Shown here piece after piece: positions 43,124 to 52,060 of a stretch of 52,593 nt of DNA. The notes below the pieces were generated by a model. That model saw only the letters and a list, made by a program, of their open reading frames with translations, did no database searches and was not told where the DNA came from. The number at the start of each line of letters is the position of its first letter. The stretch's first letter is position 1. Location of the stretch: NCBI GenBank assembly GCA_012862575.1, contig BLSF01000119.1, forward strand, positions 1 through 52,593, in the 5' to 3' direction. Origin of the DNA: Parietichytrium sp. I65-24A. Lineage: Eukaryota; Sar; Bigyra; Thraustochytrida; Thraustochytriidae. The translations under genes were made by a program, and so were the position numbers.

Positions 43124-43187
43124 CAGAATTCAGAATTCAGAATACAGAATTCACAGTATTCACAGTATTCACAGTCAGAGCAGAATT
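43124..43187. repeat. AGAATTC / CAGTATTCA tandem repeat
   Basis: CAGAATTCAGAATTCAGAATACAGAATT is followed directly by CACAGTATT repeated twice and a degenerate end. The words are near-palindromic. The cluster lies between divergent genes (starts at 42921 minus and 43584 plus), about 200 bp from the first and 400 bp from the second. Confidence 0.8.
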
Positions 43188-43487
43188 ACTTGCTGCTGTC
43201 TCGCCCTTGCCAGCTTGCTAGCTTACTTGGTAGTCCGTCTCCTACCCACAACCATAGTGCACACCAGATTGTCCACCCGCCAGTACAGCCAGTACCACAA
43301 AGTCACGTGGAGGCGTCGCCATTGGGCCTACGTTGCGTGTAAATTGCGGCGTTCTTGATGGTCGCGCGACACTTGGACGTCTTGGTTATGGAGCCGCAGA
43401 TATGGAAGTGTCGCGAGACGGAAGAGAGCATAGAGAAGAGAAGGACAGAGAGAAGGGCTCCGAGTTGCTCTCTTCGTGCCAGAGGGG

Positions 43488-43554
43488 TTGATCGATTGAC
43501 TGATTGACTGATTGACTGGCTGATCGATCGATCGATTTCATTGCTTGCTTGCTT
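43488..43554. repeat. ATTGACTG / ATCG / GCTT tandem repeats
   Basis: Three repeat types follow each other: GATTGACT three times, ATCG four times, and GCTT three times. The block ends 30 bp before the ATG at 43584, so it is probably in the core promoter or 5' UTR of the CZIB-like gene. Confidence 0.8.
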
Positions 43555-43583
43555 GAAAAGTAGTACAGAAGAAAAAGAGCAAG

Positions 43584-44209
43584 ATGCCAGTAAGTTTAGA
43601 TTAGGTTGCCTTGCCTCTTTTGCCTTGTTTTGCCTTTGGCTTGCCTTGTTTTCCCTTTGGCTTGCCTTGGCGCGACGGGACCGCGAACAAAAGTACGCTG
43701 ACTGGGTTGGGCATCGCGGGTTTGGGGTCAAAATGCAGGTGATCACGCTCTTCGTGAAAGCAGAGCTTGAGAATATAGCGAAGGTGGAGTTCCCAGAACA
43801 GTGGAGCGTGACTGTGCAGCAGCCGAACGGAGAAGAGCGCAGGGATGTTATTATCGATCCGGACAACGAAGAGGAGATTACAGGGAGCAAAGGCACGTGC
43901 AATTTCAAGTTGAAGTGGCCAGGATCGAAGAAGGAAAGCCACCTAAACGTGACCACCCCGAAAAAAGCGGATCCTTTTTTGACGGCTGAAAAGTGTGGGG
44001 ACTTTGCTCCTATCGTGTCGTTCGACTGCCGAGGGCTAGAACCTGTGGACTGGAAATTTAAAGATGGCGCGTTTACCTGTCATAGCACCGGCGGAAAAGT
44101 CTTCTCTCAAGTCACGTTTGAAGACGGGGATTGGTACGATTTTGACGAGGATTCGAACGAATCCGTTGGCGTCACCAATATCGAATTCAAGTTTGAAAGA
44201 ACAGAGTAG
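43584..44209 (+). CDS. CZIB/UPF0587-like protein lacking the zinc-binding CxxC pairs
   Basis: Exon 1 is ATGCCA (43584-43589), followed by a 149-nt intron with donor GTAAGT and acceptor ATGCAG. Exon 2 is 43739-44209, giving 159 residues. The start MPVITLFVKAELEN aligns without gaps with the start of human CZIB (C1orf123), and the second half contains the diagnostic CRGLEPVDW block and ESVG near the end. Two CxxC pairs bind zinc in CZIB; here the first is replaced by QQPNGEE and the second region reads KGTCNFKLKWPG, leaving one cysteine. Zinc binding by the usual site is therefore not expected. Alternatively translation could begin without splicing at the ATG overlapping the acceptor (43733), giving MQVITL and the same alignment length. 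The intron is pyrimidine-rich (repeated TTGCCT). Confidence 0.8.
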
Positions 44210-44901
44210 AGGCGAACACCCATTAACCCGGAAAGAAATGATATTTGCAAAAGTTGAGTAAGCCAAAGTAGAGCCAATCCAGTTTACTGCTGAACAAGTC
44301 TGCAGATTTGCCTACTTTTGCGAGCCACTTCGAGCGATCAGTCCCAGCAGTCCGTGCTCCAGGTGCCTCTTCGACTGTCCTGCTTGTTGAGATAATTTTG
44401 GAGCTTGAGCTGCTTTCGAAATGCTCCCCCCTTTGACAACGCCACATATGGTGCTACACGTTCCCCCCGGCCCCTCCTACTCATAAGAAATGAAAGCAAT
44501 TCATATTGTAGAAAGAAGCTCTCTGTTGCGCAGTGTGACTCAAAACTTAGTTTAGACAACGGAATGTCGATCTGCTCTCTAAAAAAAAACGTCCGAGTGA
44601 GTCAAGTCGTCGCAGGATTCCTAGAGTGCAACTGGCACTGCAAGAATTAGAAAAAACGGACATATGCAATCATTAGACGCGGCCACATATTAACGTAATA
44701 GGTCTCACGGTCGTGAATTCCGCGATGGAGAGGTTGCACGAAATCACAAAGTGTAATGTGCACTCCCTGGATGCCAAAGCGGCCGACGACTAGATGCACT
44801 GTTAATGCGCCTCGAAAGTCCCAGAAATGACGGCGCAGATCTCTCAGCAAACCCTGATCGTGTACAGGCCGTGCTTGCACCAGTCCACGAACAAAAGCAG
44901 C
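44210..44901. other. Intergenic region upstream of the sulfatase gene
   Basis: These 690 bp lie between two same-strand genes. I see no gene or structured repeat in them. The last part is the promoter and 5' UTR of the sulfatase gene. An in-frame extension upstream of 44902 begins at an ATG at 44827, but it would bury the signal peptide, so I do not use it. Confidence 0.5.
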
Positions 44902-47823
44902 ATGATGCGCGCAAAGATCTTGGCTGTACTAGGTTTGGTTGGTCTCGCCCCGGCAGGGTCATTGGCTCAAGTCAGAACTCTCACTGATCCGAGCGATTGC
45001 CAACCGGGCCAGACCTGCCTGTTTCTGAGCGAGAGCTGTGCCAGCAGACAAACCTTGGTGGCCGCGTCCGTCTCGTGCGAGGAGCAAATTCCTAACGGAA
45101 GGCTGTGCAGCGCCAGCGAGCTCAAGTCCGGCTTGCAGTCCGTCGATGCATGCGGGGTCAACCTGCACAGTCAGTACGTGTGGACAGCTCAGACGTGCAG
45201 TAAAAAGGTGAAGAAGAAGAGGGTGCAAGGTCAGATTCTGTACTTTCGGAAGAAGAACAAAAAGACGTGCCAGGTTAACACAGACAAGGCGTTTCGCTTT
45301 GCGTGTTGCTTGGACGTGGAAAGCGTCCCTACGGCGTCACCGACTCTGGCGCCTGTGTCTTATGAATCGGACAAGAATATATGCGGGTCCCTCACCGACC
45401 AAACTTACTGCCAGAGTGTACCTTGGTGCGAGTACTTCTTTTTGGAGCGAACTACAAAGCCTCAAAAGGGTAAACCTTACGGGTGCCAGTCAAGGGATGC
45501 GTTTTGCGCATTTGACAATGAAGACGATTGCGAAGGGCGCTGTCACTTCCACAGATGCGCATGGAACACCAAGAAGAAGTCGTGCTCACTAAAGTCGAGC
45601 CACCAACCTGTCAGCCTTCCTCCGCAGGATACTTGCGAGTCTTTCACAACGCCGGAAAGTTGCGCGAGTAATGTTGCAAATGGTTGCTCCTGGATCATCG
45701 AAGAGGTTGATGGAGCCACGTTTGAGTACGGCTGTAAAACAGGCTCTGAGTTTTGCGGATATACCTTAGGCTCACTGCTCGAGATCAGAGAGCAATGCAC
45801 ACGGCACCGGGACAGATGCTATGTCGACTGTGACCAATGCAAGCAAAAGGCACAGGGCACGATAAATTCAAAATCGGCGAAGCCTCCGCATATCATTCTC
45901 TCCGTCGCTGACGACCTTGTAAGTTGGGCATTCGCTTTTTTTTTTTTTTTTTTTCATTTTGGAGGAGAGAACCTGTTCTTCTGACAAAAAAAATATCATT
46001 TGTCGTGAATTTGGTTTGACAGGGGTGGAATGACATTGGGATGCATAACGACAATATTTACACCCCAACGCTTGACGCTTTGGCGAAAAGCGGGGTCAAG
46101 CTCGATCGACACTACACGAGTAGATTCTGCTCGCCAACGCGCTCGATGCTCATGACTGGCTACATGCCTTGGAGGCACGGCCAACATTCGGATATCAACT
46201 TGAACCCTTATGACTCGCTCCAGTGCGGGTTGCAGCAAGATATGCAAACACTCCCTCGCGTACTTCAGACGGCCGGGTATAAAACACACCTGGTTGGAAA
46301 GGTGAGTTATTGGTAGGGAGCATTTCATTGACAGAGGGTACTGAACTGACTCGCTCGCAAAACGTTGTTTGTTGTTGTTCTGGTGCTCGCGATGGTGGTT
46401 GTCACAGTGGCACTTGGGCCACTTCAAGCCAAAATACATTCCAACAAACCGTGGATTCGATTCTTTCTTGGGGTATTTCGGCGGTGTTCAGCCTACGAGA
46501 AACGCAGAGCAAGGACAGAAAATGTTTCACGACTCGCGTTGCTCATGCAGAGGCACGGGAAAGAAAACTTGTGCTTGGAAGAACTTTGACAATTGCGCTT
46601 ACGCTTCTCAGCTGTTTAACGCTACAGACGATACACTCTCCGTTGTTCCGGAAGAGGCGTATGAAGCATTCGATTCAGCTGATCTCTTTCTTGCGCACCA
46701 AGCGGCAGACATCATAGCCCGACATGACAAAACGCAGCCACTCTTCTTGTACACAGCGTTCAACAGCCCACACGACCCGCACATTTCACCTGACCGATAC
46801 CAGGAACTGAATCTTGAAAAGATTGGGAATGAAACTTGCGCACAGCGAGCGCGCCTCAAGGTTGCCGGAATGGTGTCGCTCTTAGACGAGGCAAATGGGA
46901 TTGTCCTCTCCTCATTGAAAAAACACGACCTCTGGGACGACACAATCTTCGTCTTTCTCAGCGACAACGGTGGCCACAACGAGGGCCTCGGGCGCGAAGC
47001 GTGCCCGGATGATCTCAGCAAGGTTGTAAACGGCAACAACTATCCATTACGGGGCTCAAAGTACACATTCTGGGAGGGAGGGATCCGAACTGTCAGCTTT
47101 GTTAATGGCGGACAAAATACCATTGCAAAGTCTGTTCGGGGATCTACCTACGACACTCTCTTCTCTGCAACTGATTGGCTCCAGACGCTTCTCCACGCTG
47201 CGGGCGTGGAGTGGACTGTAGGAAATGAACGTCAAGCTCCAGACAGCCTTAGTCATTGGTCAGCGATGATGGGTACCGAGACTACTGATGGTCTAATTCG
47301 ATCGGAGCTCCCGGTTCAAGTATGGACTGCGACAGGGAGATACGTTCACCTCATGCAATTGAACGGCGTTTTGTACAAGTTTATCGCTGGGTACCCGGGG
47401 TACCTCACTGGGCTGGACTGGAAGCGATATGATAAGAAACAGAGAAGGAAGTCTGAGTGGGACAGGATCCATATTCCAATCGAAGTTCCATTGACGCAAG
47501 TTCCGAGTGCAATCAAATTGTCAAGCTCCGAAGATTGCGTCAAGACGAAATGTCTCTTCGACCTTACCAACGACCCTAGCGAGATGGTGAATTTGTTCAA
47601 GAAAAAGCCCTCAGTTGCCAGTGTACTCGTCGCGTCTTTGAACAAAAATAAAGCCAATGAGCTTGCATTGAGCCGGGCCGAGCTTTGTGAGGTTGATGGC
47701 GGTGACCTGGTATTCGACACAAATGCTATTACCCAAGCAAAACAATGCAATGCATTTGCGCCATGGCAAAACAACGACGACGACTCCCTGCTCCCTTGCC
47801 CTCCAAGCTTCATCCAGTCATAA
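44902..47823 (+). CDS. Secreted Cys-rich module/arylsulfatase B-like fusion, three exons
   Basis: The exons are 44902-45918, 46023-46301 and 46408-47823, giving 903 residues. The introns are 104 and 106 nt (GTAAGT and GTGAGT donors), and the first contains a run of 19 T. The signal peptide is MMRAKILAVLGLVGLAPAG. Residues about 25-330 form a Cys-rich region: a module with GRLCSASELKSG and a YVWTAQTC motif, then three repeats of a C-x(n)-C-x(n)-W/C type. The sulfatase domain starts at about 331. It has metal-binding D337 and D338 (ADDLGWND), the formylglycine motif CSPTRSMLMTG (C375, fits CxPxR), K432 and H434 in GKWHLGH, and FLSDNGGHNEG near 615. Best likeness is arylsulfatase B-type enzymes that remove sulfate esters from glycans. 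It likely acts outside the cell, with the N-terminal modules binding polysaccharide or matrix (inference). A sulfotransferase gene follows. Confidence 0.88.
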
Positions 47824-48434
47824 GTGTGGCTGTCTTTAGAGATTTTTTTATTCACAGTCAATTGGAAAAGTGGTTTTGCATAGTTCTTAGAAGAGCTCGT
47901 GCAGAAGTCGCCCCTTCACCCTGGGAGACGCTGGGTATAGTAGCGAAAGTATTCTCTTTCTTTCTTTCTTTCTTTCTTTCTTACTTTCTTTCTTGATTGA
48001 AAAATTGATGAAATGAAATCAGCTTACTGTTAGTCAAATTTTCTCCCCTTTGATTCTTCATCAAAATCAATGATCAACAAACTTTCCTACTACACTCTAG
48101 CTATCAATTACCTATAGCATGGGACGGGGACTGGGACCCCGTCGAGTGGAAGAGGAGGTACCAGTACCGGTAAGGGACTCTGGGACGAAGTACACATACC
48201 AATGTAAGGTCAAAGCTGTGGTCAGAGCTAGTCAAAGCTGAGAAATACTGAGATGCACGAGATACGATTGCGGGGCAAGCGAAACAGGTGCGGCCAGCCA
48301 TATACGCAGGCAATTCTTGGACTCTGGTCAGATGATTGATAGCGGGGTGACTGGAGTCGAACGCGTTGTTGACTTGGAGAGCGAGTGCCAGGGCAGCTGG
48401 GAAGAAGGTTTGCTGAGACAATCGCACGAGGAAG
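47824..48434. other. Intergenic region with CTTT microsatellite
   Basis: These 610 bp lie between the sulfatase and sulfotransferase genes. They contain a (CTTT)n tract at about 47958-47994, GGGACGGGGACTGGGAC at about 48121-48137 and GTACCAGTACCGGTA with GGGACTCTGGGAC at about 48157-48185. No gene is seen. Confidence 0.6.
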
Positions 48435-49448
48435 ATGGGCCGAGGGAGCAAAGTAGACGTGACAGACTCCAAGCTTGATCTGGGTCCCGTGTGGCTGCCC
48501 CTGAGCAGGCGAAACAAGAAAATCTTGGCCCTGTTGTTCTTTTTAAGCGCAGCGATACTGCTCTCATCGCGGAAGTACCTTGAACCAAGCAGAGTTGAGT
48601 CATGGGCGCTTCCACAGGAAAGATTCCGAGCTGGCCGGCCGAGCTCATTGACCGTTGATTGGTTGCACGTGCCCAAAACAGGCACCTCTTTCGTGAGGTC
48701 ACTACTATTGCACCAGTGTGACGCACTGCTATCCGCGAATTCAGATAAGGAATGGACGGAGACCATGGTCTCAGCTCTGACGGACGCTGTCAACTATGGA
48801 AAGGGTCCTGAGTGCGCAGACGGCATGAAGTACTTCCACAGGCCGTTGAAAAATGGTGACTTTGGGCACGACTCGCACCGTCCCGAGGACGTCGTGACGA
48901 TGGTACGACACCCTGCAGACCGGATTCCTTCGGGCCTTGTTTTCGATATGATCCGATGCCGAATATCTGATGCGCGGACAATCTGCAGAGAGCTCTTGGA
49001 TCCTACCACGTCTGCGGATCGTGTGAAATTTTTCAGATCTCGAGTAGTTGCATACGCGCAATGTGTGTCGGGTTGCAGCGCGAGAATGATGATGGGTGGT
49101 CTTTGTGGGCACCCACGGCGTATTAACACTAGAAACTTCACCGCCATTCTTCCAATTTTGGAGAACAAAATGCGTCGGTTTGCCTTTGTGGGTCTCACTG
49201 ATCGCTGGTCCGAGAGTATGTGCTTGTGGGCAAAACGGTTTGAAAGGCCGTCTGGTAATCCGTACCCGAGCTCCATTCAAAACACGAACATTCGCCCCAC
49301 AACCGATCTGCAGTGCGAGCTCAAAGTGAAGCAAGTTTTGCGAGAGGAAGGGTTTGAGGACTATTTGGATACGGCGCTGTACGACATGGCCACGGAGCGT
49401 TTCGAAAGAGAACTTGACGCGCATCCAGAGTGTAGAAACAAGGCATAA
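48435..49448 (+). CDS. Type II Golgi-membrane sulfotransferase
   Basis: The protein has 337 residues, starting MGRGSKVDVTDSK, with a short basic cytosolic tail and a single membrane anchor at about 29-46 (KILALLFFLSAAILLSS). The lumenal part has a 5'-phosphosulfate loop HVPKTGTSF near residue 79 and a 3'-phosphate-binding motif VRHPADRIPSG near 157-167, as in PAPS-dependent carbohydrate sulfotransferases. It should transfer sulfate from PAPS to a glycan or protein in the Golgi; the acceptor cannot be told. Several cysteines (QCVSGCS and others) probably form disulfides. The neighbouring sulfatase gene makes sulfated cell-surface or extracellular polysaccharide the likely shared theme, which is inference from adjacency. 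It is intronless. Confidence 0.82.
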   Translation: MGRGSKVDVTDSKLDLGPVWLPLSRRNKKILALLFFLSAAILLSSRKYLEPSRVESWALPQERFRAGRPSSLTVDWLHVPKTGTSFVRSLLLHQCDALLSANSDKEWTETMVSALTDAVNYGKGPECADGMKYFHRPLKNGDFGHDSHRPEDVVTMVRHPADRIPSGLVFDMIRCRISDARTICRELLDPTTSADRVKFFRSRVVAYAQCVSGCSARMMMGGLCGHPRRINTRNFTAILPILENKMRRFAFVGLTDRWSESMCLWAKRFERPSGNPYPSSIQNTNIRPTTDLQCELKVKQVLREEGFEDYLDTALYDMATERFERELDAHPECRNKA

Positions 49449-49820
49449 CATCGGTTCAGAATACAGAAAAATCTCACGTGGCGCTCTGCTGCAACAGATT
49501 AGGTTGGCGATCAAAACTAGTTTCTCTCATTGAAATCAGCGTGCTTTTGCACTCGCCCATACCCAAATTACTTGTACAGAACCAATTGCAAATCTGGATT
49601 GCACTTCTCTGAATCATCGTGACTGTCTTCTGTGCGAATCAAGTTCTTTTCTTCGAATGGTTGGTGAGGAGTTGCCAAGTAGACGCACAGCTCGTGACCG
49701 AACCTCAGAAGAGGCGAACTTACAAGAGCAGGGCAAACAGGAGGGCGCAAACGGAGTGAGAAAGTACGCATCATGCAACAAGAACGAGAGGCGACGAATC
49801 GATCGGTGGAGTGAAAAATC
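49449..49820. other. Intergenic region
   Basis: I see no gene, RNA or repeat in these 370 bp. Long open frames on the minus strand here and further right lack an ATG start and run antisense to the fragment at 49821, so I treat them as chance. Confidence 0.4.
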
Positions 49821-50260
49821 GTGAACAAGCACGATGAACTCAAGCCGCCTCTGAATGACGGTCCCGCAACCCTCCGTGGGAAAGACAAACACAAAAAATA
49901 CGACGCTGCAATAGCCAAAATTCCCCATGCACGCCTGGTTCCTATGGTGAGATATCTACATGGAGGTTTTGGTCCTGAAGCTGAAGACTTCTTTGACTTC
50001 ATCAAAGATGAACTCAAACATCGGGGTCGCGTAAATCCTTTCTTAGAGGTCTCCTGAAACAAACCGTTGCCTGCGCCCACCTTAAGGCGTCAATTGACGG
50101 CGTCATTCAAGATGCCAACAGCGTTGCCCTCAAATGCAATGGCACCCAGTGGGCTACTCCCAGTGATGGATACACCCACGAGATGGATGTTTTTTCTGGC
50201 CTCCACACTTTGCCTGCGGGCTTGCACATGTCGGCCGCGCCACTTGTGCTCGTTTAGTGG
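49821..50260 (+). pseudogene. Broken reading frame of unknown, possibly mobile-element, origin
   Basis: The first frame contains HARLVPMVRYLHGGFGPEAE and stops at LEVS (50057). A second frame overlapping it by a few codons continues GLLKQTVACAHLKASIDG and ends at a TAG near 50260. Both parts look protein-like in composition, but no ATG starts the first part and a frameshift separates them, so I read this as the decayed C-terminal piece of a larger protein. I cannot name the family. Most of it (from 49881) is repeated exactly after the gap at 50461. Confidence 0.4.
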
Positions 50261-50460
50261 GCTCGTAGATCGGTCTCTCTAACTCGACTCGGACTCCGAC
50301 TCGGACTCGGCACTAGACTCCGCCAATATCGTCCGCAGCAGTGTAACGCCTCATTCTCTCCTTCTCCAGCGCTTGCCTGGAAGCCGTCCCAACCCGACAG
50401 CCGTTGCACCCACGTTTTCCGAGTCCCTCCTCTGAGCTCCACACTCTTGACGACGAACAC
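49881..50460. repeat. Perfect 580-bp direct repeat, left copy
   Basis: It is identical base for base to 50462-51041. The two copies are separated only by the single N at 50461, so this is most simply two contig ends that overlap by 580 bp and were placed side by side without merging. Confidence 0.9.
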
Positions 50461-50461
50461 N
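50461..50461. other. Assembly gap (single N)
   Basis: This N separates the two exact 580-bp copies. Collapsing them would remove 581 bases and leave one continuous sequence. Confidence 0.9.
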
Positions 50462-51041
50462 AAAGACAAACACAAAAAATACGACGCTGCAATAGCCAAA
50501 ATTCCCCATGCACGCCTGGTTCCTATGGTGAGATATCTACATGGAGGTTTTGGTCCTGAAGCTGAAGACTTCTTTGACTTCATCAAAGATGAACTCAAAC
50601 ATCGGGGTCGCGTAAATCCTTTCTTAGAGGTCTCCTGAAACAAACCGTTGCCTGCGCCCACCTTAAGGCGTCAATTGACGGCGTCATTCAAGATGCCAAC
50701 AGCGTTGCCCTCAAATGCAATGGCACCCAGTGGGCTACTCCCAGTGATGGATACACCCACGAGATGGATGTTTTTTCTGGCCTCCACACTTTGCCTGCGG
50801 GCTTGCACATGTCGGCCGCGCCACTTGTGCTCGTTTAGTGGGCTCGTAGATCGGTCTCTCTAACTCGACTCGGACTCCGACTCGGACTCGGCACTAGACT
50901 CCGCCAATATCGTCCGCAGCAGTGTAACGCCTCATTCTCTCCTTCTCCAGCGCTTGCCTGGAAGCCGTCCCAACCCGACAGCCGTTGCACCCACGTTTTC
51001 CGAGTCCCTCCTCTGAGCTCCACACTCTTGACGACGAACAC
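50462..51041. repeat. Perfect 580-bp direct repeat, right copy
   Basis: This is the second copy of the 580-bp segment, including the broken frame (to about 50841) and a GACTCGGACTC-type microrepeat at about 50864-50889. Unique sequence resumes at 51042. Confidence 0.9.
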
Positions 51042-51261
51042 TCAACCAAACCTCGATTCCTACGACTGGCCCTGCCTTGTAGGACCTAATTCCACTTTCA
51101 ACTCTTTCAACAGTGTTCGTTAGCACCCAGCGTTAGTAGTTTCTCAGAGTCAAGGTTAGATGTACATACTATTATAATTGCTAACCTAACCATAAGACGA
51201 CGGCTTGTTGATGCTTGTTGCCAATGAAGAATGATTTTAGAGACTAGTTCCTTGTTCTGTG

Positions 51262-51633
51262 AGACTCCTCGTTAGAAGCGTTAGAAGTGCGAAAGCCCTC
51301 GCCGAACGCGACAGGGCAAACCTGGTCAAAGTTCTCTCTCATAAAATCCATATCGGTTCGCCAAATATCAACAGGAAGGTTAGGCGAGCTGCTCAGTTGG
51401 TTCATAATACAGGCGCGGATGTCTTCAAGTCATATCACACTATGCTGCAAAAGAGGACCCTCATCAGAAACGGGTTCGTTCCACTCTATGGACAGCCAAA
51501 CGCGTTTGTGACGTTAAACATCAATCCGGAGGACACACTCTTGCTGTTACGCTTCACGCAAAGTGCACGCAAAGTGGCAAAAAGACAAAATCACTTGGTT
51601 CCAGTCCGACAAGACAAGTTCAACTTGCCATAA
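51262..51633 (+). pseudogene. Possible Helitron-like N-terminal fragment
   Basis: This open frame of about 124 codons has no ATG start and ends in TAA. Its middle part, FKSYHTMLQKRTLIRNGF followed closely by GQPNAFVTLNINPED, recalls the conserved segment of Helitron helicase-like N-terminal domains, where an alignment block ends in a Gly-x-Pro-x-x-Phe-x-Thr-Leu motif before NP-D. No replication-initiator HUH motif or helicase is present in the window, so at best it is a small relic. The similarity is from memory of the family and is weak. Confidence 0.35.
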
Positions 51634-52060
51634 CTACCAACGCCTCACTCGATCATCAACATTCACGTCAACTCAAATTTCTTTTCATCATTTAACCTAT
51701 GTCTTCCATCGAAATCCAAGGTTCTTGCTCCCGCACTTCTGGTTGCGGTCGGCCCGCCCGCTTAAGTTTTCGTTTTTGTTGGAGTCTGCTTGCACTGCTT
51801 GCTAACAGTTGTAGTACCGTACATACCCTGAGGTTCCCCCCCACCTCAGGTTACCACTGTTAGTTTTTCCATAGTTGCTTTTTAATACGCCGATCTATAG
51901 CGTTGACTACCATTTGAAAAGACGGTACGCACACCACACACTGTGGCACTCCGAAAAGAACATGCGGATGCAGGGGGGCATAGAGCAGTTCGCACAGTGG
52001 AGGTCATAGGTGTCGTTGTTCGCGATCGACACGTTCTAGAGGCTGACGCAACGGAGAAAG
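51634..52060. other. Intergenic region
   Basis: Apart from a possible promoter for the following gene I see nothing specific in these 430 bp. A GGTTCCCCCCCACCTC-like tract near 51830-51850 is low complexity. Confidence 0.4.

Noticed and set aside
45936-45954. Run of 19 T as a terminator
   Set aside because: It lies inside a well-supported intron of the sulfatase gene and acts as a pyrimidine-rich tract.
49568-50080. Minus-strand frame of 170 codons
   Set aside because: It begins with GTG and is antisense to a more protein-like plus-strand frame; part of it is repeated by the 580-bp duplication.
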